Assembly: GCA_018500065.2 (NCBI GenBank)
Contig: JAHBAO020000323.1
Coordinates: 1-11,908 of the forward strand
Direction: 5' to 3'
DNA length: 11,908 nucleotides
Origin: Octadecabacter sp.
Lineage (GTDB): Bacteria; Pseudomonadota; Alphaproteobacteria; Rhodobacterales; Rhodobacteraceae
Below, in pieces: positions 1-6,705 of the stretch. Below the pieces are notes generated by a model. The model was not told the DNA's origin and did no database searches. It was given only the letters and a program-made list of their open reading frames with translations. The translations under genes were made by a program, and so were the position numbers. Every line of letters starts with the position of its first letter. Position 1 is the first letter of the stretch.

Positions 1-285
1 CCGCCCCGCCCAATCGCCGACACCGATTTCACGCAAACGAATGTCGGTATGCACGGCCTCAGCCAGTGGACCGCAGGCAATACCAGCGGTCTGTATTGCA
101 CGACCAGAGGGGCTGGACCAAAAGTCAAAACCCGCCAGATCTATGCTGCGCAGGATTTCACCCTGTCGCGCGGCATCCGCCTCGCCTTTGGGGGTCAGCG
201 GCGAATTTAGCCAACCTTGCATGCGGTCTTCGGCATTCCACACGGTCTGGCCGTGGCGCAGGATATAAAGTTCCGGATAGGTCAT
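1..285 (-). CDS. Histidine phosphatase family protein (5' part; runs off the window)
   Basis: The visible N-terminal 95 residues carry the histidine phosphatase (phosphoglycerate mutase-like) signature. ILRHGQT lies at residues 8-14, with the phospho-accepting His11. It is followed by LTPKGEADAARQG near 30 and SSPSGRAIQTA near 57, where the second phosphate-binding arginine lies, and then by the LREIGVGDWAGR segment that usually precedes the catalytic acid. The family removes phosphate from small metabolites or proteins; the substrate cannot be told from this fragment, and cobalamin-pathway, broad-specificity and mutase-like members all remain possible. The start ATG at 283-285 is preceded by a weak purine stretch (GTAGG, eight bases away). 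The gene is divergent from the riboswitch-controlled gene to its right. Its C-terminal half, including the second catalytic histidine, lies beyond position 1. Confidence 0.88.
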   Translation of the reverse strand, partial: MTYPELYILRHGQTVWNAEDRMQGWLNSPLTPKGEADAARQGEILRSIDLAGFDFWSSPSGRAIQTAGIACGPLAEAVHTDIRLREIGVGDWAGR

Positions 286-336
286 ACCGCGTGCCTACCC
301 TGCCCTAGATCAAACCAAAACCCCCCAAGAAACCCG

Positions 337-365
337 TTGCACCGAATCGATTTCCCGCTCATAGC
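337..365 (+). promoter_or_regulatory. Candidate housekeeping promoter for the glycine riboswitch transcript
   Basis: TTGCAC at 337-342 matches the -35 consensus well. It lies 17 bases upstream of CATAGC at 360-365, a weak -10 matching three of six positions. Initiation near 370-373 would begin the transcript just ahead of the riboswitch. The fit is by eye and the -10 is poor. The rest of 286-336 shows nothing else recognisable, although the divergent phosphatase gene must have its own promoter there. Confidence 0.35.
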
Positions 366-382
366 GAAATTGCATCTCTCGC

Positions 383-553
383 CCGCGGGAGAGACCGACG
401 GAAACGTCGGCGCCGAAGGAGCAACGACCCGGAAACTCTCAGGCAAACGGACCGCGGAGCGTAACGCAATCTGGAGAGTGGCGTTCAGGCGCGCCCACCG
501 AAGGAGCCGTCACGGTCAGACCCGCGGCGAAACTCTCAGGTCCCCTGACAGAT
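383..553 (+). ncRNA. Tandem glycine riboswitch (two aptamers)
   Basis: Two consecutive copies of the glycine-aptamer core are visible. Aptamer 1 has GGGAGAG at 387-393, CGCCGAAGGAGCAA at 411-424 and GGAAACTCTCAGGCAAACGG at 431-450. Its P1 can form from self-complementary CCGCGG at 383-388 and 452-457. Aptamer 2 has TGGAGAGTGG at 472-481, CACCGAAGGAGCC at 496-508 and GCGAAACTCTCAGG at 527-540, closed by ATCTG (469-473) with CAGAT (549-553). Known glycine riboswitches bind glycine, often in tandem, and usually switch on glycine catabolism or export. No terminator with a U-run is visible between 553 and the gene start at 610, so control of translation initiation is more likely than attenuation; that is inference. 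A short hairpin (GCCGA/TCGGC, 563-576) lies in the expression region. Confidence 0.95.
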
Positions 554-609
554 GGGTTCACCGCCGAGCTATCGGCATGTTTGAACGCTGTCTAAAAGGA
601 ACTAACCCG

Positions 610-1845
610 ATGAAAAAAATCGCTATAATTGGTGCCGGCATTACTGGCATCACCACCGCCTACGCCCTGATGAACCGCGGCTTTGACGTCACCGTGTTTG
701 ACCGCAACCGCTATGCTGCAATGGAAACCTCCTTTGCCAATGGCGGCCAGCTGTCTGCCTCCAACGCCGAAGTCTGGACCCAATGGTCCACAATTTTCAA
801 AGGCCTTAAATGGATGACACAACGCGGCGCGCCGCTGTTGGTGAACCCTAAACCAAGCTGGCACAAGTATTCCTGGATGGCGGAGTTCATGTCCAACATC
901 CCGAATTATCGGAAAAACACCGTTGAAACCGTGCGTCTTGCCATCACCGCGCGTGAACATCTGGTGTCGAATGCAGCCAATGAAGGCTTCGATTTCTCGT
1001 TGGAAAAGCGCGGCATCCTACACGTCTATGACTGCAAGCCAGACTTTGACGCGGCCGACAAGGTTAACGCCCTGCTCAAGGAAGGCGGACTTGAACGCCA
1101 CGCCGTCACTGCAGATGAAATGAGAAAGCTAGAGCCTGCTCTGAAGGGCGAAATCTACGGCGGTTACTACACCGAGAGTGACTTTACGGGTGACATTCAC
1201 AGCTACGCCAAGGGGTTAGGTGAAGCCTGCAAGAAACGTGGAACCACGTTCAAGTATGGCTGTTTCGTTGAAACCCTGACCGTACGCGAGCGTGGCGGCG
1301 TTGATGTCGGCTGGACCGAGGCTTCGGGCAACCAATCCGACCACTTCGATGGTATCGTCATTTGCGCAGGCGTGCGCAGCCGCGCCTTTGCCGCGATGGT
1401 CGGCGACCGCGTGAACGTCTACCCCGTCAAAGGATATTCCATCACGGTCGCGCTTGATGACGAAGAAAGCCAAACAGCCGCGCCTTGGGTGTCCCTACTC
1501 GATGACAAAGCCAAGATTGTGACCGCGCGCCTTGGCGTCAACCGTTTCCGCGTGGCGGGCACGGCTGAATTCAACGGTGAAAACCGTGATATTCGTGATG
1601 ATCGCATCAAGCCACTCGTGAAATGGGTGGAAAACCTGTTTCCGGACGTCAGCACAGAACACGCCGTCCCGTGGGCTGGGCTGCGCCCGATGATGCCAAA
1701 CATGATGCCGCGCGTTGGCCCGGGTAAGTCCTCGGGCGTGTTCTACAATACGGGTCACGGCCACTTGGGGTGGACGTTGTCTGCCGCTACGGCCGAGATC
1801 GTGGCCGACAGTGTGCTGAACGCGTCACGCTCAAACGCGGGTTAA
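610..1845 (+). CDS. dadA: DadA-family FAD-dependent D-amino-acid dehydrogenase/oxidase
   Basis: A 411-residue protein, the usual DadA length. The N-terminal dinucleotide-binding motif GAGITG is at residues 8-13, with an acidic Asp31 ending the second strand to hold the FAD ribose. NGGQLS at 44-49 is typical of DadA. The C-terminal FAD/substrate half shows PVKGYS, WAGLRPMMP near 355-363 and GHGHLGWTLS at 382-391. The family oxidatively deaminates D-amino acids or glycine-like substrates to 2-oxo acids and ammonia, passing electrons to quinones or oxygen. The start is chosen at 610 because AAGGA at 596-600 sits nine bases before it and the Rossmann motif follows at once; a longer in-frame start would translate through the riboswitch. 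A glycine riboswitch in the leader suggests glycine, or a metabolite in balance with it, as inducer and perhaps substrate. Family certain, substrate not: a glycine oxidase or sarcosine/proline oxidase-like activity is possible. Confidence 0.9.
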   Translation: MKKIAIIGAGITGITTAYALMNRGFDVTVFDRNRYAAMETSFANGGQLSASNAEVWTQWSTIFKGLKWMTQRGAPLLVNPKPSWHKYSWMAEFMSNIPNYRKNTVETVRLAITAREHLVSNAANEGFDFSLEKRGILHVYDCKPDFDAADKVNALLKEGGLERHAVTADEMRKLEPALKGEIYGGYYTESDFTGDIHSYAKGLGEACKKRGTTFKYGCFVETLTVRERGGVDVGWTEASGNQSDHFDGIVICAGVRSRAFAAMVGDRVNVYPVKGYSITVALDDEESQTAAPWVSLLDDKAKIVTARLGVNRFRVAGTAEFNGENRDIRDDRIKPLVKWVENLFPDVSTEHAVPWAGLRPMMPNMMPRVGPGKSSGVFYNTGHGHLGWTLSAATAEIVADSVLNASRSNAG

Positions 1846-1855
1846 CTAACGCAAA

Positions 1856-1888
1856 GCGGCACGCGAAGGTGTTCCCCTCACGTGCCGC
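1856..1888. terminator. Hairpin between convergent dadA-like and HU-like genes
   Basis: GCGGCACG at 1856-1863 pairs with CGTGCCGC at 1881-1888, an 8-bp GC-rich stem with a 17-base loop. The top strand lacks a U-run; on the bottom strand it is followed only by UUU. It sits ten bases after the dadA-like stop and would also serve the converging gene. Weak as an intrinsic terminator, but the placement fits. Confidence 0.5.
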
Positions 1889-1939
1889 AAAATCGCTTAA
1901 TGTGATAGACGAAGTTCAACGCCCAAATTGCTGATTTAG

Positions 1940-2398
1940 CTAGATTACTTCATCACCCACGATAGTCTTTTTTGGACCAGATGTGTCATTGGGATGGCGG
2001 AGTTTTACCGTTACGATTGTCGCGTTCGCGGCTTCTTTGGTGCGTTTCACCATCAGCTTGCCAAGCGGTGGAACCGTCAGGTCCTCGCCCTTTGTCAACG
2101 CGCGACCCAACACAGTCAACATCGCTTCAACCACGGGTTTAACGTCTTTTTTCTTCATACCCGTTTCGGCCATCACCCGCTCAATGAGCTCGGGCTTCTT
2201 GAGCGGCGCACCTGCGACCACAGGCTTCACCGCTTCAATGATGGTTGCCTTTGGGATCACGGCAGCTTTTGCAGGCGTTGCCACGGCCTTTGCTGTCTTG
2301 ACGGGCTTTGTTTTCAACGCGGCCGGTGCTGATTTCGCAGCGGATTTCGGTGTCTTTTGTGCTTTTTTTGTCGCTGTTTTTGTTCCGCTGGTGGCCAT
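1940..2398 (-). CDS. HU-like nucleoid protein with Lys/Ala/Pro-rich N-terminal tail
   Basis: A 152-residue basic protein. Residues 1-50 are a low-complexity, histone H1-like tail rich in Lys, Ala, Pro and Thr. Residues about 66-135 resemble the HU/IHF fold: KKPELIERVMAETGMKKKDV matches the first HU helices, VEAMLTVLGRALTKGEDL the dimerisation helix, and VPPLGKLMVKRT the first beta strands (HU has GFGTF there). After that HU normally has a long DNA-wrapping arm with an intercalating proline (RNP motif); here the segment is short (ANATIVTVKLRHP) with no RNP, and the protein ends in a 17-residue tail. It probably binds and compacts DNA through the basic tail. It starts at ATG 2396-2398 with GGAG six bases upstream. 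It is divergent from the small membrane protein and converges on the dadA-like gene. Confidence 0.8.
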   Translation of the reverse strand: MATSGTKTATKKAQKTPKSAAKSAPAALKTKPVKTAKAVATPAKAAVIPKATIIEAVKPVVAGAPLKKPELIERVMAETGMKKKDVKPVVEAMLTVLGRALTKGEDLTVPPLGKLMVKRTKEAANATIVTVKLRHPNDTSGPKKTIVGDEVI

Positions 2399-2441
2399 TT
2401 CTGTCTCCGATCGGGCGCACGAGATTGTGCCTGCTTTGGAA

Positions 2442-2478
2442 ATAATAGCGGTTATTAGGTTCTATTCCCATTGGAATA
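2442..2478 (-). promoter_or_regulatory. AT-rich promoter region of the HU-like gene with an inverted repeat
   Basis: Reading leftward, TATTAT (complement of 2442-2447) could be a -10, with TGGGAA (complement of 2465-2470) a weak -35 at a 17-base spacing, giving a leader of about 36 bases. Overlapping the -35 is a perfect inverted repeat TATTCC-CATT-GGAATA (2463-2478), which could bind a dimeric regulator. Both readings are by eye. The remainder of the 192-base gap must also drive the small gene to the right, but no convincing promoter with normal spacing was found for it (TTGACC at 2533-2538 lacks a matching -10). Confidence 0.35.
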
Positions 2479-2590
2479 ATAAAGAAAAGTTTGGGGTGTG
2501 GCGTGAATACTGAGAAACTGTTCCCCCAAGGGTTGACCTCAAGCACCCGATCTGGATTTCTGTTATTCCTAAACAAGGGGGAAGACTTTA

Positions 2591-2782
2591 ATGACGAAGA
2601 AAACAATTATTGCTGCGACACTTGCCGCAACACTGGCGCTGCCTGCCGTTGCAGGAAACATGTCAGACCCGATTATGGATGCGGACATTATCATCCAAAA
2701 CGTTGAAACACCGTCAAGCGGCGCTGCCATGCTGCCTGTCATCATTTTCGCATTGTTGGTGGCTGTCGCTGCCGGAAGCTAA
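2591..2782 (+). CDS. Small secreted/membrane protein, 63 residues, function unknown
   Basis: The product has a classical signal peptide: Lys3-Lys4, a hydrophobic run from 5 to 17, and a likely cleavage after Ala21 in PAVAGN. A short polar stretch (about 23-43, with several Asp/Glu) leads to a second hydrophobic run (44-61, MLPVIIFALLVAVAAG) ending at the C-terminus. Mature protein would be about 42 residues, anchored by its C-terminal segment, with the acidic part in the periplasm. A strong purine-rich ribosome site (AAGGGGGAAG, 2575-2584) precedes ATG 2591. It resembles short signal-peptide-plus-tail proteins I recall in Rhodobacteraceae with an SSG motif before the final helix, but I cannot name a function. 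It lies between the HU-like gene and lon and has its own terminator, so it is a stand-alone gene. Confidence 0.75.
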   Translation: MTKKTIIAATLAATLALPAVAGNMSDPIMDADIIIQNVETPSSGAAMLPVIIFALLVAVAAGS

Positions 2783-2799
2783 TCGCAACTTTATTGCAT

Positions 2800-2836
2800 A
2801 AAAAAGGGCGCTGAGGTTATCCACAGCGCCCTTTTT
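2800..2836. terminator. Strong bidirectional Rho-independent terminator
   Basis: An A-run at 2800-2805, stem GGGCGCTG (2806-2813), 10-base loop, stem CAGCGCCC (2824-2831) and T-run (2832-2836). It therefore ends transcription of the small membrane-protein gene from the left and of lon from the right. Confidence 0.93.
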
Positions 2837-2853
2837 GTTGTTCTTTCAGTGCC

Positions 2854-5265
2854 TTAGTGCGCAACGGCACCTGTGCCAGCTTCGCGTGCGCGCAAAGCCG
2901 CGGCCGCAGCTGCTGCATCTTCCGCTTCCTGATCCCACTCAACCGCTTCCGGTTCGGAAACCAACGCGTGCTTCAAGACTTCAGACGCGTGGGTGACAGG
3001 AATGATTTCCAGCCCCTCTTTCACGTTGTCCGGAATATCCGCGAGGTCTTTGACGTTTTCCTCAGGGATCAGCACCGTTTTGATGCCGCCACGTAGGGCC
3101 GCCAGCAGTTTTTCCTTCAAACCGCCAATCGCAGACGCGTTGCCGCGCAGGGTCACTTCCCCCGTCATGGCGATGTCTTTGCGCACCGGAATCTTGGTCA
3201 GCACGGACACAATCGCTGTCACCATTGCCAAACCCGCACTTGGGCCATCCTTTGGCGTGGCGCCGTCAGGAACGTGCACGTGGATATCCAACTTATCGAA
3301 CTCCGGCGGTTTCACCCCGATTTGCGGGCTGATTGAGCGCACATAGCTGGAAGCAGCGTCGATGGATTCCTTCATCACATCGCCGAGCTTACCCGTTGTT
3401 TTCATACGGCCCTTACCCGGAAGGCGCAGCGCTTCGATGTTCAAAAGCTCCCCACCGACAGATGTGTAGGCCAGCCCCGTGACAACGCCGATCTGGTCGC
3501 TTTCTTCTGCCAACCCGAAACGGTGCTTCTTCACGCCCAAGAAATCTTCGATGTTGTCCTCATTGACGACAACATTCTCGACCTCTTTCTTGACGATCTT
3601 GGTCACGGCTTTCCGCGCCACCTTCGCGACCTCACGCTCTAGGTTCCGCACACCAGCTTCGCGGGTGTAGTAGCGGATCATGGATGTCAGTGCGGAATCC
3701 TCTAACGTGAATTCCTTCGCTTTAAGACCATGATTTTTCATCACTTTCTCAAGCAAGTGCTGCTTCGCGATCTCGCGCTTTTCGTCCTCGGTGTAACCCG
3801 ACAGCGGAATAATCTCCATCCGGTCGAGCAATGGACCCGGCATGTTGTAGCTGTTGGACGTGGTCAGGAACATCACGTTGGACAGGTCATATTCGACCTC
3901 AAGATAGTGGTCCACGAACGTGCCGTTCTGTTCCGGATCAAGCACCTCAAGCATCGCAGATGCAGGGTCGCCACGGAAATCCTGCCCCATCTTGTCGATT
4001 TCATCGAGCAAGATAAGCGGGTTCGTGGTTTTCGCCTTTTTCAGCGCCTGAATGATCTTGCCGGGCATGGACCCAATATAGGTGCGACGGTGGCCGCGGA
4101 TCTCAGATTCGTCACGTACACCACCAAGGGAAATGCGAATGAACTCGCGCCCTGTCGCCTTGGCCACCGACTTCCCGAGCGAGGTTTTACCCACACCAGG
4201 AGGGCCGACGAGACACATGATTGGCCCCTTCAGCTTTTGGCTGCGCTGCTGCACCGCAAGGTACTCAACGATGCGTTCTTTGACCTTTTCAAGGCCATAG
4301 TGGTCCCCATCAAGAATGGCCTCGGCCTTACCCAAGTCTTTCTTAACGCGGGATTTTTTACCCCACGGGATCGACAAAATCCAATCCAGATAGTTGCGCA
4401 CAACTGTGGCTTCCGCAGACATCGGTGACATGTTCTTGAGCTTCTTCAGCTCACCGTCGACCTTTTCTTGCGCTTCTTTGGACAGCTTGGTGTTGGCGAT
4501 TTTGCCTTCAAGCTCGGCCATTTCGCCTTCGCCCTCTTCACCGTCGCCAAGTTCCTTCTGAATGGCCTTCATTTGCTCATTCAAATAGTATTCACGCTGG
4601 GTGCGTTCCATCTGCGTCTTCACGCGGGTCTTGATCTTCTTTTCGACCTGCAACACGGACAATTCGCCCTGCATAAAGCCGTAAACCTTTTCAAGGCGTT
4701 CTGAGACGGAGAGCGTTTCCAGCAAGTCCTGACGCTGGTTCACCTCAATCCCAAGGTGGCCCGCAACAAGGTCAGCCAGTTTCGCAGGCTCGGAGGCCTC
4801 CGACACGGCACCAAGCGCTTCTTCGGGGATGTTCTTCTTAACTTTGGCGTAACGCTCAAACTCTTTGGCCACGGAACGGGTCAGCGCCTCAATCGTGGTC
4901 ATATCGCCGGGCATTTCGGTCAGATACTCGGCCGAGGCTTCAAAATGTTTGTCGTTTTCGACGAATTCAGTAATGCGCACACGTGCGATGCCCTCAACCA
5001 GCACCTTTACAGTACCGTCTGGCAGCTTCAGCAGCTGCAGCACATTGGCCAGCACGCCAGCCTTGTAAATGCCGTCTTGATCAGGGTCGTCGACACCGGG
5101 GTCGATCTGGCTGGACAGCAGGATTTGCTTGTCATCTGCCATCACCTCTTCAAGGGCGGAAACCGATTTTTCACGGCCCACGAACAGCGGCACGACCATG
5201 TGTGGAAACACAACGATGTCGCGCAATGGCAGGACGGGATAGGATGAACTCAATGGTTCTTGCAT
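2854..5265 (-). CDS. lon: ATP-dependent Lon protease
   Basis: An 803-residue LonA-type protease that degrades damaged and regulatory proteins in the cytoplasm. Order of domains: N-terminal substrate-binding domain (about 10-205, starting VLPLRDIVVFPHMVVPLFVG), a charged coiled helix region (about 205-280), an AAA+ module with Walker A GPPGVGKT at 354-361 and Walker B LILLDEID at 417-424, and the C-terminal peptidase with PKDGPSAG holding catalytic Ser676 and the paired Lys719 (aligned with E. coli S679 and K722). The tail is Ala-rich. The start at 5263-5265 is chosen because AAGGA sits at the right distance upstream and the next residues match the Lon N-terminus; an in-frame ATG seven codons upstream lacks that support. 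It has its own sigma-32-like promoter and ends at a strong terminator. tgt lies upstream on the same strand, 247 bases away. Confidence 0.98.
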   Translation of the reverse strand: MQEPLSSSYPVLPLRDIVVFPHMVVPLFVGREKSVSALEEVMADDKQILLSSQIDPGVDDPDQDGIYKAGVLANVLQLLKLPDGTVKVLVEGIARVRITEFVENDKHFEASAEYLTEMPGDMTTIEALTRSVAKEFERYAKVKKNIPEEALGAVSEASEPAKLADLVAGHLGIEVNQRQDLLETLSVSERLEKVYGFMQGELSVLQVEKKIKTRVKTQMERTQREYYLNEQMKAIQKELGDGEEGEGEMAELEGKIANTKLSKEAQEKVDGELKKLKNMSPMSAEATVVRNYLDWILSIPWGKKSRVKKDLGKAEAILDGDHYGLEKVKERIVEYLAVQQRSQKLKGPIMCLVGPPGVGKTSLGKSVAKATGREFIRISLGGVRDESEIRGHRRTYIGSMPGKIIQALKKAKTTNPLILLDEIDKMGQDFRGDPASAMLEVLDPEQNGTFVDHYLEVEYDLSNVMFLTTSNSYNMPGPLLDRMEIIPLSGYTEDEKREIAKQHLLEKVMKNHGLKAKEFTLEDSALTSMIRYYTREAGVRNLEREVAKVARKAVTKIVKKEVENVVVNEDNIEDFLGVKKHRFGLAEESDQIGVVTGLAYTSVGGELLNIEALRLPGKGRMKTTGKLGDVMKESIDAASSYVRSISPQIGVKPPEFDKLDIHVHVPDGATPKDGPSAGLAMVTAIVSVLTKIPVRKDIAMTGEVTLRGNASAIGGLKEKLLAALRGGIKTVLIPEENVKDLADIPDNVKEGLEIIPVTHASEVLKHALVSEPEAVEWDQEAEDAAAAAAALRAREAGTGAVAH

Positions 5266-5340
5266 GCTCTTTTCCTTTGTTGGCAAGATCAGCAGTCCCT
5301 ATTCTTAGGCAACACACCAATCTCCGGTCTTGGCTTATAG

Positions 5341-5367
5341 ATGTGGGGGTCTTTCGCCCGCTTTCAA
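5341..5367 (-). promoter_or_regulatory. Heat-shock (RpoH/sigma-32 type) promoter for lon
   Basis: On the bottom strand TTGAAA (complement of 5362-5367) is followed after 13 bases by CCCCACAT (complement of 5341-5348). This closely matches the sigma-32 pattern (CTTGAAA, 13-14 bases, CCCCATNT). Transcription would start near 5333, giving a leader of about 68 bases before the lon start. lon is a classic heat-shock gene, so position and identity agree. A 12-bp inverted repeat (CACAG-CA-CTGTG, 5386-5397) and a small hairpin (GCTGC/GCAGC, 5414-5426) lie further upstream; their role is unknown. Nothing else is recognised in 5266-5512. Confidence 0.65.
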
Positions 5368-5512
5368 CCAATCCCATTTCAGGTTCACAGCACTGTGCCT
5401 GTGCCGCGTGGTCGCTGCAAGGCAGCAATCTGTCAAATTTGGGGATAAAGTGATGAATCGCACGTAATTACGCCCAAAACGGCGCGAAACGACGTCGAAA
5501 GACCCAATTTCG

Positions 5513-6643
5513 CTATAACGGATCAATATCCCCCTGCGCGCGACCTGCATGGAAGTCGGCCTCCCAAGCCGCAAACGTGCCTGCGCTGATCGCATCGCGC
5601 ATGCCCTGCATAATATCCTGAAAATACGTCAGATTATGCCACGTCAGCAGCATCCCTGAGATCATTTCTTGGCTTCGGAATACATGGTGCAAATACGCCC
5701 GCGAATAGTTCGAACAAGCAGGGCAACGGCACCCCTCATCCAAGGGACGCGGATCATCTGCGTGGCGCGCGTTCTTGATGTTCACCACACCGTGGCGCGT
5801 GAACACCTGCCCTGTGCGCCCAGAACGGGACGGCAAAACGCAGTCCATCATATCAATACCACGCTTCACTGCACCGACGATATCATCAGGCTTGCCCACG
5901 CCCATCAAGTAGCGCGGTTTATCGACGGGCAACTGATCTGGCGCGAAATCAAGGCAGTCAAACATCGCCTCCTGCCCCTCGCCCACGGCCAAACCGCCAA
6001 CAGCGTAGCCCTCAAACCCGATCTCTTGCAGCGCATCGGCCGAACGCTTGCGCAGGTCTTCCTCAAGCCCGCCTTGCTGGATCCCAAACAGCGCATGTCC
6101 TGGGCGATCTCCGAAGGCCGCGCGGCTGCGCTTGGCCCACCGCATCGACATTTCCATGCTGTCTTCAAGGCGTTTGCGATCCGCGGGCAATGCAGGACAT
6201 TCGTCAAAACACATCACAATATCAGACCCAAGCAAGCGCTGGATCTCCATAGAACGTTCCGGCGTCAGATTGTGTTTGGACCCGTCATAATGGCTTTGAA
6301 ACACCACACCCTCTTCGGTCAACTTGCGCATTCCAGCAAGGCTCATCACCTGAAAACCACCCGAGTCCGTCAAAATGGGGCGTTCCCAATTCATAAACTT
6401 GTGCAATCCGCCGAGGCGCGCAATCCGTTCCGCCGTCGGGCGCAGCATCAGATGGTACGTATTCCCAAGAAGAATATCCGCCCCCGTTTCACGCACGGAT
6501 TCAGGCATCATGGCTTTTACCGTTGCGGCCGTACCAACCGGCATGAACGCTGGCGTGCGAATGTCACCGCGCGGCGTGTGCATCACCCCCGTGCGCGCCG
6601 CGCCATCGGTATTTTTCAGTTCAAATGAAAATGTCTTCGTCAT
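5513..6643 (-). CDS. tgt: Queuine tRNA-ribosyltransferase (tRNA-guanine transglycosylase)
   Basis: A full-length 376-residue bacterial TGT, which exchanges guanine 34 in the anticodon of Asn, Asp, His and Tyr tRNAs for preQ1, on the way to queuosine. Visible motifs: TDSGGFQVMSL with Asp93, the general acid/base; GGLAVGEG and YLMGVGKPDDI in the substrate pocket; RGIDMMDCVLPSRSGRTG with the nucleophile Asp264; and a zinc site made of Cys305, Cys307, Cys310 (CRCPAC) and His336 (WHNL). The TIM-barrel order is complete. Start at 6641-6643 with AGAGG upstream. Other queuosine genes (queA, queC-F) are not in the window. It shares a 62-base divergent promoter region with the rimB-rimK fusion gene and is followed by lon, which has its own promoter. 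Confidence 0.98.
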   Translation of the reverse strand: MTKTFSFELKNTDGAARTGVMHTPRGDIRTPAFMPVGTAATVKAMMPESVRETGADILLGNTYHLMLRPTAERIARLGGLHKFMNWERPILTDSGGFQVMSLAGMRKLTEEGVVFQSHYDGSKHNLTPERSMEIQRLLGSDIVMCFDECPALPADRKRLEDSMEMSMRWAKRSRAAFGDRPGHALFGIQQGGLEEDLRKRSADALQEIGFEGYAVGGLAVGEGQEAMFDCLDFAPDQLPVDKPRYLMGVGKPDDIVGAVKRGIDMMDCVLPSRSGRTGQVFTRHGVVNIKNARHADDPRPLDEGCRCPACSNYSRAYLHHVFRSQEMISGMLLTWHNLTYFQDIMQGMRDAISAGTFAAWEADFHAGRAQGDIDPL

Positions 6644-6705
6644 ATTGGCCTCTTACTTTCATGCGCTTCTAGGCCCATGATGGGGTAAATGAAAAGGGAT
6701 CACCC

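Noticed and set aside
217..1845. Longer in-frame start of the DadA-like gene giving about 542 residues.
   Set aside because: It would translate through both glycine aptamers, has no ribosome site, and the FAD motif belongs at the N-terminus, reached only from ATG 610.
3730..4428. Long open frame on the plus strand inside lon (about 230 codons).
   Set aside because: It is antisense to the AAA+ region of a clear Lon protein, has no recognisable domain, and is a codon-bias artefact of a GC-rich gene.
5266..5286. In-frame ATG seven codons upstream in lon.
   Set aside because: The AAGGA between the two ATGs is well placed as the ribosome site for the downstream ATG, and the added residues are not Lon-like.
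5414..5426. Small hairpin (GCTGC/GCAGC) as a tgt terminator.
   Set aside because: Five base pairs, three-base loop, no following U-run on the tgt strand, and nearly 90 bases after the stop.
5669..6628. Long open frame on the plus strand inside tgt (about 319 codons).
   Set aside because: It is antisense to a complete Tgt with all catalytic and zinc residues; no domain is recognisable in the shadow frame.
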